DNA of 64,000 bases from Mumia sp. zg.B17 (lineage in GTDB: Bacteria; Actinomycetota; Actinomycetes; Propionibacteriales; Nocardioidaceae), in assembly GCF_019550915.1 (NCBI RefSeq), contig NZ_JAHWCI010000005.1, positions 434,001 through 498,000 on the forward strand, read 5' to 3'. Positions 1 through 7,414 of this stretch are shown here, piece by piece. Position 1 is the first letter of the stretch, and each line of letters begins with the position of its first letter. A program made the translations under genes and the position numbers. A model generated the notes under the pieces. That model saw only the letters and a list, made by a program, of their open reading frames with translations, did not search any database and had not been told where the DNA came from.

Positions 1-1
1 C

Positions 2-355
2 TTCACCCACCTGGCCCTCGGGCACACGGCTCTGTGGGGGTCCAACATGGCGTTCCGGCGCGCGACCTGGCAGGAGATCCGCGACGGGGTCCACCGTGAC
101 GCCGACGTCCACGACGACATGGACCTCGCCTTCGTGCTGGGCCCGGCCCGGAGAATCCGGCTCGTGCCGGTCTCGGTGGGCGTGTCGGGACGCTCCCTGC
201 GCGGGGGCAGGCAGCTACGACGCCGCCTGGACCGGGCACGCACCACGCTCGCGCTCAACTGGAGCGTGCAGCCCCCGTGGCTGCGCTGGCGCGACCGCTA
301 CCAGCCGATCGCCGCGAGGATCAGCAGCTGGGTGACGAGGAAGCCGGTCAGGTAG
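2..355 (+). CDS. Glycosyltransferase family 2, C-terminal part (partial)
   Basis: The gene runs in from the left edge in frame 2 and ends at a TAG. The visible 117 residues open with a W-G-S-N-M-A-F-R stretch and an acidic HDDMDL motif near residue 40, followed by basic helices. This matches the C-terminal half of actinobacterial GT2 enzymes, where an acidic E/D-D-x-D motif holds the catalytic base. It would transfer a sugar from a nucleotide-sugar donor at the membrane. Its last ~58 bases overlap the end of the convergent carotenoid gene crtEb. Glycosylation of the C50 carotenoid is possible from position alone but unproven, and the acceptor is unknown. Confidence 0.7.
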   Translation, partial: FTHLALGHTALWGSNMAFRRATWQEIRDGVHRDADVHDDMDLAFVLGPARRIRLVPVSVGVSGRSLRGGRQLRRRLDRARTTLALNWSVQPPWLRWRDRYQPIAARISSWVTRKPVR

Positions 356-1194
356 TTCAGCCAGAGGAACCGGCGCCACCCCGCGTTCGCGCGCTCGCAG
401 TCGACGTCGCTCAGAGCGTGGTACGGGGCGGCGTTGACGAGGTAGGGCACGACCAGCACCGCCGCGAGCGTGTAGGGCCACGGGAGCGTGAGGAGCAGCA
501 GGCCCGAGACCACGTAGGCCCCGAGCGCCACGCGGACCGTCCCCGCAGCACCGAGCCAGGTCGCCGTCGACGCGATCCCGCCGGCGCGGTCGGCCACGAT
601 GTCCTGAACCGCCCCGAAGGCGTGCGACCCGATGCCCCACAGGAAGAACGCCAGCAACGCGGCGACCACCGTGGTGGAGAACGAGGCTCCCGCCACGGCG
701 ACTCCGAAGCACGCCGGCCCGGCGAAGTGGGTGCTCGACGTCAGCGAGTCGAGGAACGGGCGTTCCTTGAAGCGCAGCACGGGCACGGAGTACGCGACCA
801 CCGCGAAGACGACGACCGCGAGCACCGCCGAGGACGCCGGACTGCCGAGGACGACGAGCGCGACGAGGAACGGCAGGTTGGTCACCGCTGCCGCCACGAT
901 CGTCGTGCGGTGGACCGCGCGGTCCAGCACGACCCCCTCCACACCGCCCTTGCGCGGGTTGCGCACGTCCGACTCGTAGTCGAAGACGTCGTTGACCCCG
1001 TACATCAGCAGGTTGTACGGCACCAGGAAGTAGAGGACGCCGAGGACCAGCGTGAGGTCGACCCCGCCGCCGGCGAGCAGGTAGGCGGCACCGAACGGGT
1101 AGGCGGTGTTGACCCAGCTCAGCGGACGCGACGACGCGACGACCTGGCCGAGCACGCGCTGTCGCTCTCGTCCGGAGCCGACGGTGGCGGTCAC
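298..1194 (-). CDS. crtEb: Lycopene elongase, UbiA-type prenyltransferase
   Basis: This 298-residue UbiA-fold membrane protein carries an N-D-V-F-D-Y-E-S-D aspartate motif near residues 68-76, the diphosphate/Mg site, followed by N-P-R-K. Several hydrophobic segments follow. CrtEb-type enzymes add two C5 (DMAPP) units to lycopene to give C50 flavuxanthin-type carotenoids. I chose the GTG at 1194 because it overlaps the upstream stop in a GTGA and precedes the conserved S-R-P-L-S-W-V-N-T opening of the family; longer versions read into arginine-rich out-of-frame sequence. It is the last gene of the carotenoid operon, and gene order matches the Corynebacterium crtBIYeYfEb cluster. Confidence 0.88.
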   Translation of the reverse strand: MTATVGSGRERQRVLGQVVASSRPLSWVNTAYPFGAAYLLAGGGVDLTLVLGVLYFLVPYNLLMYGVNDVFDYESDVRNPRKGGVEGVVLDRAVHRTTIVAAAVTNLPFLVALVVLGSPASSAVLAVVVFAVVAYSVPVLRFKERPFLDSLTSSTHFAGPACFGVAVAGASFSTTVVAALLAFFLWGIGSHAFGAVQDIVADRAGGIASTATWLGAAGTVRVALGAYVVSGLLLLTLPWPYTLAAVLVVPYLVNAAPYHALSDVDCERANAGWRRFLWLNYLTGFLVTQLLILAAIGW

Positions 1195-1502
1195 GACTCC
1201 TCCCCCGGGTCGCCGAGGAGGAGCGCGAGGCCGGGCAGCGCCAGCGCCGCGACCACGGGCCACGTCAGGTCCTCGACCGGCGCGAGCCAGATCCGTACGC
1301 CGGAGATCTGGCCGTCGCCGTAGCGGAAGAGGTCGGCGGCGATCATGATGCTGTCGAAGACGACGGTGAGCACCATCAGGACGAGCATCGTCAGCCCCGT
1401 CGCCCACCACCAACGAGCCGTCGGCCGACGTCGGAGCACACCGGCAGCGAGCACCGCCAGCGACAGGGCGATGAAGGGCACGGCAAGCTCGGCGTGCGTC
1501 AT
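1191..1502 (-). CDS. crtYf: C50 carotenoid epsilon/gamma-cyclase, second subunit
   Basis: A 103-residue protein with three hydrophobic helices and the motif P-V-E-D-L-T-W-P near residue 75, typical of the CrtYd/CrtYf half of heterodimeric lycopene cyclases. With the preceding subunit it should cyclise the ends of the C50 chain in the membrane. Its ATG overlaps the stop of crtYe in an ATGA, and its own stop overlaps the crtEb start, so the three are translationally coupled. Whether the rings are epsilon (decaprenoxanthin), gamma (sarcinaxanthin) or beta cannot be decided from sequence; the symbol follows gene order in Corynebacterium. Confidence 0.82.
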   Translation of the reverse strand: MTHAELAVPFIALSLAVLAAGVLRRRPTARWWWATGLTMLVLMVLTVVFDSIMIAADLFRYGDGQISGVRIWLAPVEDLTWPVVAALALPGLALLLGDPGEES

Positions 1503-1855
1503 CGTGCGCTCTCCTCTCGCACCCGGGCGGCGACGCGGGGAGCCGGCGCCAGCACGCGCAGGAGCAGCCGGTGGAGCACCATCGTCAGGTAGCAGAAGAA
1601 GACGACGAAGAAGATCTCCTCCAGCGGGAGCTCCGGCAGCACCTCGAGGCCCGTCATCGCCGGTGACCCGCCGCGCTCGTAGATCCCGGCCTCGATGGCG
1701 GCCAGGTCCCAGCCGAGGAAGAGAGCGGCGCCTGCGCCGACCAGGGCGAGCGCCCGTCCGGGCCGGCCTGCGAAGAGGAACAGCCGCCAACGCCGGTCGA
1801 CCAGTCCCATGCAGAGCATCGACACGACGACCGCCACCAGGTAGCTCAGGCCCAT
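1499..1855 (-). CDS. crtYe: C50 carotenoid epsilon/gamma-cyclase, first subunit
   Basis: A 118-residue membrane protein with three predicted helices and the lycopene-cyclase-domain motif P-E-L-P-L-E-E-I-F-F near residues 74-83; the paired glutamates are thought to be catalytic. It is the CrtYc/CrtYe half of the heterodimeric cyclase. Its ATG lies 10 bases inside the end of crtI, and its stop overlaps the crtYf start by four bases. Equal partner production through coupling fits an obligate heterodimer. Alternative names by homology are CrtYg or LbtC; ring type is unknown. Confidence 0.82.
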   Translation of the reverse strand: MGLSYLVAVVVSMLCMGLVDRRWRLFLFAGRPGRALALVGAGAALFLGWDLAAIEAGIYERGGSPAMTGLEVLPELPLEEIFFVVFFCYLTMVLHRLLLRVLAPAPRVAARVREESAR

Positions 1856-3423
1856 GGTGCCTCCGTCTCTGCGAGGGGGGCTGTCGACCGGTCGCCCCGC
1901 ACGCGCTTGATCACCAGCTCGGCGCTGATGAGGCACATCGGCAGACCGACCCCCGGGATGGTCCCGGCACCCGCGTAGAGCAGCCCCGAGACCTTCTTGG
2001 AGGAGTTGCCGGCGCGGAAGAACGCACTCTGCCGCAGCACGTGCGCGGGCCCGAGGGCGCCCCCCGACCAGGCGTTGAGATCGGTCGAGAAGTCGCCCGG
2101 CCCGATCGTCCTGCGAACCACCACGCGCTCGGCGAGATCGGGCACCCCGGCCCACGCGGCGATCTGGGCGATCGCCGCGTCGGCGGTCTTCTCGACCATC
2201 GGGTCACCGGAGCCGTCGACCCCTCCCCGCCCGATCGTCGGGTCGGCCGGCACGGGGACGAGCACGAAGAGGTTCTCGTGCCCGGCAGGCGCGACCGAGG
2301 GATCGGTCGCCGACGGCTTGCACACGTACGCCGACGCGGGGTCCGGGACACGGGTGGGCTGGTCGAAGATGTCACCGAAGTTGCGCGACCAGTCGCGGGT
2401 GAAGAACAGCGAGTGGTGGGCCAGCTCCGGCAGCTCGCCGCGCACGCCGAGGCACGCCAGCACCGCGCCTGGGCCTGGATCACGCTCCGCCCACCAGTCC
2501 TCGGGATAGGTCTGCAGGTCCGGGGGGACCAGGCGGGTCTCTACGTGGTGCAGGTCGGCCGCCCCGACCACGAGGTCGGCCGGGAGAGTCCGGCTCCCCC
2601 CGTCATCGTCGCGGACCGTCACGCCGCTGACCGACGGGCGGCGCCCCGTCCGGTCGACCTCGACGGCCGTCGCTGTGGTCGACGTCGAGATCCGGACACC
2701 CGCGCGGGTCGCGATCCCCTCGATCGCGTCGATCAAGGTGGTGAAACCGCCCTGCGGGTAGAGCACGCCCTCGTCGAGGTCCATCGAGCTCATCAGGTGG
2801 TACAGGCTGGGTGCACGGTCGGGCGCGGTCCCCAAGAAGACCGCTGGATATCCGAGCACCTGCCGCAGCCGGCGGTCGGAGAACCGCGCGGCCACGTGCG
2901 ACTCCAGCGAACGGGTGAGCAGGCCCGCGAGGCGCGGGCCACGGCGCACGACGTCCGGGGCCAGCAGCGACGCCTTCGAGGCGAACGTCCCGTACAGGAA
3001 CCGGCGTACGGCGAGGTCGTAGGCCTCACGCGCGGAATCAAGATACGCGTCGAGTGCCCGGTCGGCGCCTTCCTCCAGCGATCCGAACGTGGCGAGGTTC
3101 GCCGCTCGGTCGGACCGGATCTCGAGCGACTCGTCCTCACCCTCGAAGAACACACGGTAGGCCGGGTCGAGGCGCACGAGGTCGAGCTGCTCGGCCGACG
3201 AGGTGCCGAAGAGCCGGAAGAAGTGGTCGAAGACCTCGGGCATGAGGAACCAGGACGGTCCGGTGTCGAAGGTGAACCCGTCCTTGCTCCACTGCCCTGC
3301 GCGACCACCGACACGGTCGTTGCGCTCGACCAGCTCGACGCTCCATCCCTCGCGAGCCAGGAGGGCCGCCGACGCGAGACCGGCGATGCCACCCCCGATC
3401 ACGACGGCGTGACCGCCGCTCAC
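1846..3423 (-). CDS. crtI: Phytoene desaturase
   Basis: This 525-residue protein begins with a dinucleotide-binding V-I-G-G-G-I-A-G-L motif (residues 8-16) followed by E-R-N-D-R-V-G-G-R-A-G. The C-terminus has the conserved G-A-G-T-I-P-G-V-G-L-P-M-C flavoprotein signature. CrtI uses FAD to desaturate phytoene stepwise to lycopene at the membrane. Length is normal for the family. It starts with GTG, sharing a GTGA with the crtB stop, and its 3' end overlaps crtYe by 10 bases. No key residue looks missing. Confidence 0.95.
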   Translation of the reverse strand: MSGGHAVVIGGGIAGLASAALLAREGWSVELVERNDRVGGRAGQWSKDGFTFDTGPSWFLMPEVFDHFFRLFGTSSAEQLDLVRLDPAYRVFFEGEDESLEIRSDRAANLATFGSLEEGADRALDAYLDSAREAYDLAVRRFLYGTFASKASLLAPDVVRRGPRLAGLLTRSLESHVAARFSDRRLRQVLGYPAVFLGTAPDRAPSLYHLMSSMDLDEGVLYPQGGFTTLIDAIEGIATRAGVRISTSTTATAVEVDRTGRRPSVSGVTVRDDDGGSRTLPADLVVGAADLHHVETRLVPPDLQTYPEDWWAERDPGPGAVLACLGVRGELPELAHHSLFFTRDWSRNFGDIFDQPTRVPDPASAYVCKPSATDPSVAPAGHENLFVLVPVPADPTIGRGGVDGSGDPMVEKTADAAIAQIAAWAGVPDLAERVVVRRTIGPGDFSTDLNAWSGGALGPAHVLRQSAFFRAGNSSKKVSGLLYAGAGTIPGVGLPMCLISAELVIKRVRGDRSTAPLAETEAPWA

Positions 3424-4307
3424 CGCCCGCTCCTGGCGAGGGCTCCGGCGACGACACGAGCCTTCACCGGCGCCGACAGCCTGACGCGCTGCTCGCGGAT
3501 CTGCACCGCGGGCGTGCTTCGTAGGCGCACTGCCAGCTCGCCGAACAGCGCCCGCGCGACATCGACGGCTCGGCGGCAGTCCGCCGGGAGGCCGGCGATG
3601 GCGGCCGCAGCGACGCGAAAGTCGTCGTCGATGTCGTCGAGGATCGCGTCACGCTCGCCGTCCGACAGGGACGACGGGTCCAGGCCCGGGAAGTAGGAGC
3701 GCCCGAGGTCGTGGTGGTCGGCCGCGAGATCCCGCAGGAAGTTGATCTTCTGGAACGCGGCCCCGAGCCGTCGAGCGCCTGGGGAGAGCCCGTCGTAGGC
3801 AGCCTGACCATCGGGGACACCGCGGAGGAACGCACGCAGGCACATCAGTCCCACGACCTCGGCGGAGCCGTAGACATAGGTGGCGAAGCTCTCGGGGTCG
3901 TGGGTCACCGGCTCGAGGTCGACGCGCATCGACGAGAAGAACGGCGTCACCACGTCGAGCCCGATGCCGCACCTGTGCGCGGTGCGCGCGAAGGCGTGCA
4001 CCACGAGGTTGGCGCTGTGGCCGCGCTCGAGTGCTACCTCCGTCTCCGCCTCGAGCGCGTCGAGCAGGGCTCGGCGCTCCTCCGCGCGGGCGCCCGAGCG
4101 AGGGGCGTCGACCACCTCGTCGGCGATGCGCACCAGGGCGTACACGTTCTTGACGTCGGTCCGCACCCGGTCGCCCAGAAGGCGGGTCGCCAGGGCGAAC
4201 GACGTCGAGTAGCGGCGGATCACCAACGCTGCGCTCTCGTCGGCGACCGAGTCGTAGAGGTCCGAGGCCGAGACACCGGACGGCGACCCCGAGACCAGCG
4301 CGGTCAC
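3420..4307 (-). CDS. crtB: Phytoene synthase
   Basis: This 295-residue trans-isoprenyl diphosphate synthase of the squalene/phytoene class carries the first Asp-rich motif D-E-V-V-D at residues 63-67 and the second, D-L-A-A-D, after F-L-R. It condenses two GGPP molecules head-to-head into phytoene. The GTG at 4307 was chosen because it overlaps the crtE stop (GTGA); upstream in-frame sequence is low-complexity arginine-rich and lacks family similarity. It sits between crtE and crtI, as expected for a carotenoid operon. Confidence 0.94.
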   Translation of the reverse strand: MTALVSGSPSGVSASDLYDSVADESAALVIRRYSTSFALATRLLGDRVRTDVKNVYALVRIADEVVDAPRSGARAEERRALLDALEAETEVALERGHSANLVVHAFARTAHRCGIGLDVVTPFFSSMRVDLEPVTHDPESFATYVYGSAEVVGLMCLRAFLRGVPDGQAAYDGLSPGARRLGAAFQKINFLRDLAADHHDLGRSYFPGLDPSSLSDGERDAILDDIDDDFRVAAAAIAGLPADCRRAVDVARALFGELAVRLRSTPAVQIREQRVRLSAPVKARVVAGALARSGR

Positions 4308-5362
4308 GCCGCACCGACCTTCGGGCGCGCAGGGACGCTGGCGAGCCACGTCAGCACGGGCGCGTCGACCCCGATGTCCGCGGCCTGCTCGAGCCCTGCC
4401 CGGAGATGGTCGGCGGCGACCTGCTCCACGTAGGCGCGGGACCCGCAGGCCTCCAACGCCGACCGGACGAGCGCCGCGTCGTCCTCGGTGATCTCCAGGT
4501 TGCCCCAGTAGGGCTCGACCTGGGACCACGACGAGGTGCCGCGGGCGTGGACGAGCAGCAGCGTGCACTTCCCCTCACGAAGGTCGGCCGTACGACTCTT
4601 GCCCGTCTCCCCCGGGTCGCCGTACGTGCCGGCGAGGTCGTCGTAGAGCTGGAAGGCGATGCCGAGCAACCGACCCGCCTCGCACACCTGCGCCACCACG
4701 TCCGGCGCTGCACCGGCCAGGACGGCCCCGAGCTGCATCGGGAGGACGAAGGAGTAGGCCGCCGTCTTGTGCTCGGCGAGCTCGAGCGTCTCGACGACCG
4801 TCGGCCACTCACCACCGACCGACAGGCGTACGTCGGTGAGCTCGCCGGCGGCTGACGCGGAGGACGCCTGGCTGACGAGGTCGAGCACCTGCTGTCGGAC
4901 GTCGGAGGGTGCCGGCGTGGTGGCGATCGCGCGGAACGCCGCGCTGAGTGCCAGGTCGCCGGTCAGGACGGCACCGGCGAGCGCGTACGTGTCGGCCCGC
5001 TCAGGGGGCGAGCCGGCATCGCGAGCCGCGCGGCGGAATCGTCCCGGAATGCTCGGGCGGCCTCGACGCACGTCGTCGCCGTCGATGACGTCGTCGTGGA
5101 TCACGAAGGCCGTGTGGAGCAGCTCGACCGCCGCAGCGGTCTGCGCGACCGCGGCATGAGCGCCGCCGCCGAGCGAATGGTGCACGCCTGCGAGGAGGTG
5201 CGGGCGGAAGCGCTTGCCGCCGGTCACGGCGTCGTCCAGCGCTGCTCGGAGCGCGTCCCCGTCGACCCCGCCCGAGCCGCCTGACCAGAGCTCGGCGAGG
5301 TGCCGGGCCACCTCGGCGTCGAGTGCGGACGAGAACTCTTTGGCTCCGCCTTCGGCGCTCAT
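4304..5362 (-). CDS. crtE: Geranylgeranyl diphosphate synthase
   Basis: A 352-residue polyprenyl synthetase. The G-K-R-F-R-P substrate motif is near residue 50 and the first Asp-rich motif D-D-V-I-D at residues 90-94; the second is the CrtE-like F-Q-L-Y-D-D-L-A-G variant. It elongates IPP and DMAPP to C20 GGPP for crtB. The ATG at 5362 overlaps the idi stop in an ATGA. Another prenyl chain length cannot be excluded, but the neighbours fix the pathway. Confidence 0.93.
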   Translation of the reverse strand: MSAEGGAKEFSSALDAEVARHLAELWSGGSGGVDGDALRAALDDAVTGGKRFRPHLLAGVHHSLGGGAHAAVAQTAAAVELLHTAFVIHDDVIDGDDVRRGRPSIPGRFRRAARDAGSPPERADTYALAGAVLTGDLALSAAFRAIATTPAPSDVRQQVLDLVSQASSASAAGELTDVRLSVGGEWPTVVETLELAEHKTAAYSFVLPMQLGAVLAGAAPDVVAQVCEAGRLLGIAFQLYDDLAGTYGDPGETGKSRTADLREGKCTLLLVHARGTSSWSQVEPYWGNLEITEDDAALVRSALEACGSRAYVEQVAADHLRAGLEQAADIGVDAPVLTWLASVPARPKVGAA

Positions 5363-5910
5363 CGGGTACGCACCCACGGCGACCGGTCGGCACGGTGGAG
5401 CTGGTCGACCTGCGCGACCATCCACGGGCTGACGGTCCACGGTGCCACCGCGACGACCTCGAGAACCTCGTCGAGGTGGACCCACCTCCACTCCTCGACC
5501 TCGGCGGGATTCGGCTCGATGTCCCCGTCGCAGACGGCGGCGAAGACCGGGCAGAGCTCGTGCTCGACCACCCCGGCCGGATCGACCGCACGATAGACGA
5601 AGTCGTGGAGCAGAGGTGTCAGCTCGCGGATCGGGACGCCCAGCTCGTGGTCGGCGTAGCGATGGACCGCCGTCTCGATCGCCTCGTCCGGTCGCGGATG
5701 CCCGCAGAAGGAGTTCGTCCACACGCCCGGCCAGCTGCGCTTGCCGACGGCTCGGCGAGTCATGAGGAGGCGCCCCTCCTGGTCGAACAGGTAGCAGGAG
5801 AACGCCAGGTGCAACGGCGTGGAAGCATCGTGCACCTCCGCACGCGGGGCAACACCCGCTGGTTGATGATCCTCGTCAAGGAGGACGACCAAGTCGGCCC
5901 AGTTGCCCAT
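5359..5910 (-). CDS. idi: Isopentenyl-diphosphate delta-isomerase, type I
   Basis: A 183-residue Nudix-fold protein with the active-site cysteine in N-S-F-C-G-H-P (about residue 69) and the catalytic glutamate in V-E-H-E-L-C (about residue 116), both diagnostic of type I IDI. It interconverts IPP and DMAPP and supplies both crtE and the two C5 additions made by crtEb. The ATG at 5910 is preferred, with GGGAG just upstream; a TTG one codon earlier is also possible. It is the first gene of the seven-gene operon, so its upstream region should hold the operon promoter. Confidence 0.93.
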   Translation of the reverse strand: MGNWADLVVLLDEDHQPAGVAPRAEVHDASTPLHLAFSCYLFDQEGRLLMTRRAVGKRSWPGVWTNSFCGHPRPDEAIETAVHRYADHELGVPIRELTPLLHDFVYRAVDPAGVVEHELCPVFAAVCDGDIEPNPAEVEEWRWVHLDEVLEVVAVAPWTVSPWMVAQVDQLHRADRSPWVRTR

Positions 5911-5931
5911 CAAACTCCCGTTCGTCGATTA

Positions 5932-5952
5932 CTTGATAGATAATCTAACTAA
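5932..5952 (-). promoter_or_regulatory. Palindromic AT-rich site upstream of the carotenoid operon
   Basis: About 25-40 bases upstream of idi is an AT-rich island in otherwise GC-rich DNA. Its core TAGATAATCTA (5937-5947) is a perfect palindrome around one central base, and weaker symmetry extends on both sides (7 of 10 bases). On the minus strand the same bases hold a TAGATT -10-like hexamer, so a repressor bound here would cover the promoter. CrtR (MarR family) controls the Corynebacterium cluster, but no regulator gene lies next to this one. No clear -35 is visible. Confidence 0.5.
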
Positions 5953-6057
5953 TTGTGCCTCCATTTTCCATCGTCGTCCGAAACCTGGGAGCCCGCACCA
6001 CGCCACGCCACGCTGCTGCCCACGGCGCGCGGGACACCGACGCCGATGCGCTGCCGC

Positions 6058-6219
6058 TCAGCCTCCCTGCTCGAGACCCGCGACGCCGAAGGCCACCACG
6101 GACGCGAGCACAGCCGCCCCCGTCGTGACGACGTACGCCGCCACCCGGCGTGCGCGGCGGTTGCGCTCCTCGTACAGCGCGGCGGCCTCGTCCACGGACA
6201 GAGTGTCCTTGTTCTCCAT
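6058..6219 (-). CDS. Small single-pass membrane protein, 53 residues
   Basis: A short frame starts at an ATG preceded by a strong Shine-Dalgarno region (AGGAGG, then GAGGTGA two bases before the start codon). It codes for 53 residues: an acidic N-terminal third with D-E-A-A-A-L-Y-E-E-R, a basic R-R-A-R-R, then one membrane helix (about residues 26-47) ending L-E-Q-G-G. It reads towards the carotenoid operon, 148 bases upstream of idi, with the AT-rich promoter in between. I do not recognise a family. The RBS and codon use make it a convincing gene. Confidence 0.65.
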   Translation of the reverse strand: MENKDTLSVDEAAALYEERNRRARRVAAYVVTTGAAVLASVVAFGVAGLEQGG

Positions 6220-6361
6220 CGTCACCTCACCTCCTGTGCGGATGTCGATGAGACGCCGTTACCCATCCCGTACTGCGCCAACCGTGAGGCGCCGACAATG
6301 AGGCGCCGACCGTGCCGCGCCCTCGTGCGTGGGCGGCCGGGGTCGTGGGTACCCAGCCGTC

Positions 6362-7159
6362 ATGAGCACTCCCACCGCCCCTCCCCGCCCGCTCGGCGTC
6401 GTGACCGGCGCATCGAGCGGCATCGGGCGCGCCCTGGTCGACGAGTTCGTCGGCGCGGGCTTCGACCTCATCGCGGTCTCCGACGAGGACATGACCGACG
6501 ACATCGCCCGGTCGGGCCTGGGCGAGCACGTGCGGCCGCTCACCGCCGACCTGGCGACACCCTCCGGCAACGACGACGTGGTGGCTGCCCTGGTCGCCGA
6601 CCGCCGACCGGTGTCAGCCGCCGTGCTGAACGCGGGGGTCGGTGTCCACGGCCGCTTCGACCGCGCCGACCTTGCCGACCACCTGCGCGTGGTCGGCGTC
6701 AACGTCGTCTCACCGGTCTGGCTCGCGCACCACCTGCTCTCCGGCATGGTCGCCCGGGGCGAAGGGCGCTTGATGGTGACGTCGTCGATCGCCGCGGACG
6801 GGCCCGGGCCCTTCCAGTCGACGTACGCCGCGTCGAAAGCCTTCCTCTCGTCCTTCGCCCAGGCTCTGAGGTATGAGATGCGAGGAGCCGGCGTCACGGT
6901 GACGTCGCTCGAGCCTGGCCCCACCGACACGCGCTTCTTCGCCCGCGCCAAGATGGAGGAGACCTGGCTGGCACGCGGGCCGAAGGCGGACCCGGCGACG
7001 GTGGCACGGGAAGGCTTCGCCGCGATGATGGCCGGCAAGCGGCGAGTCGTGAGCGGGTCGAAGATCCTCAAGGTGCAGAGCATCGTCACAAGACGCCTGC
7101 CGGGGGCGGTCTCGGCCCGCTTCCAGGCGCCCCTGGCCAAGCCGCGCGGAGATCGCTGA
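6362..7159 (+). CDS. Short-chain dehydrogenase/reductase
   Basis: A 265-residue classical SDR. T-G-A-S-S-G-I-G (residues 15-22) is the cofactor loop, N-A-G-V-G follows beta-4, and S-S ... Y-A-A-S-K provides the Ser-Tyr-Lys catalytic set. C-terminal residues include A-R-A-K-M-E-E and a basic end, as in the DltE/YqjQ type. The substrate is unknown. The start at 6362 is the first Met before the Rossmann fold; no good RBS is visible, so translation may be leaderless. The nearest neighbours are unrelated. Confidence 0.8.
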   Translation: MSTPTAPPRPLGVVTGASSGIGRALVDEFVGAGFDLIAVSDEDMTDDIARSGLGEHVRPLTADLATPSGNDDVVAALVADRRPVSAAVLNAGVGVHGRFDRADLADHLRVVGVNVVSPVWLAHHLLSGMVARGEGRLMVTSSIAADGPGPFQSTYAASKAFLSSFAQALRYEMRGAGVTVTSLEPGPTDTRFFARAKMEETWLARGPKADPATVAREGFAAMMAGKRRVVSGSKILKVQSIVTRRLPGAVSARFQAPLAKPRGDR

Positions 7160-7174
7160 GGTGGCCACGCCACC
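7160..7174 (+). terminator. Short hairpin after the SDR gene
   Basis: Immediately after the stop, GGTGGC-CAC-GCCACC forms a perfect 6-bp stem with a 3-base loop. There is no T-tract, as is common in high-GC actinobacteria. It is a plausible weak terminator, assigned by position only. Confidence 0.35.
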
Positions 7175-7414
7175 AGATCCCCCCACCGGGCGCCCGACGG
7201 CGTATCATCGTCACCGAAGCAGCTGTCCGGAGATTCATGAGGACATCGACATTCGTCGTCCCTCACCCGTCGCACGCACTCGCTCGACGGTCTCCGCCGC
7301 CCACGGGCGGATACGGCACCGCGGCAGCACGACCGCCTTCTGGCGGCTTCGTGCGTGACCGCGGTCGCCGGTGCCAGGGGTCGCGCACGGCGGCCCCGTT
7401 CCAGAGGAGGATCG

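Noticed and set aside
215-712. Long minus-strand frame overlapping the elongase gene
   Set aside because: Arginine/alanine-rich shadow of crtEb; no motif and wrong codon bias.
1345-3696. 783-codon plus-strand open frame opposite crtI, crtYe and crtYf
   Set aside because: High GC leaves long antisense frames; the product is low-complexity R/G/V with no domain, while the minus strand encodes clear enzymes.
6285-6310. Direct repeat TGAGGCGCCGAC, two copies in the gap before the SDR
   Set aside because: Only two short copies with no link to a start or promoter; likely chance in GC-rich DNA.
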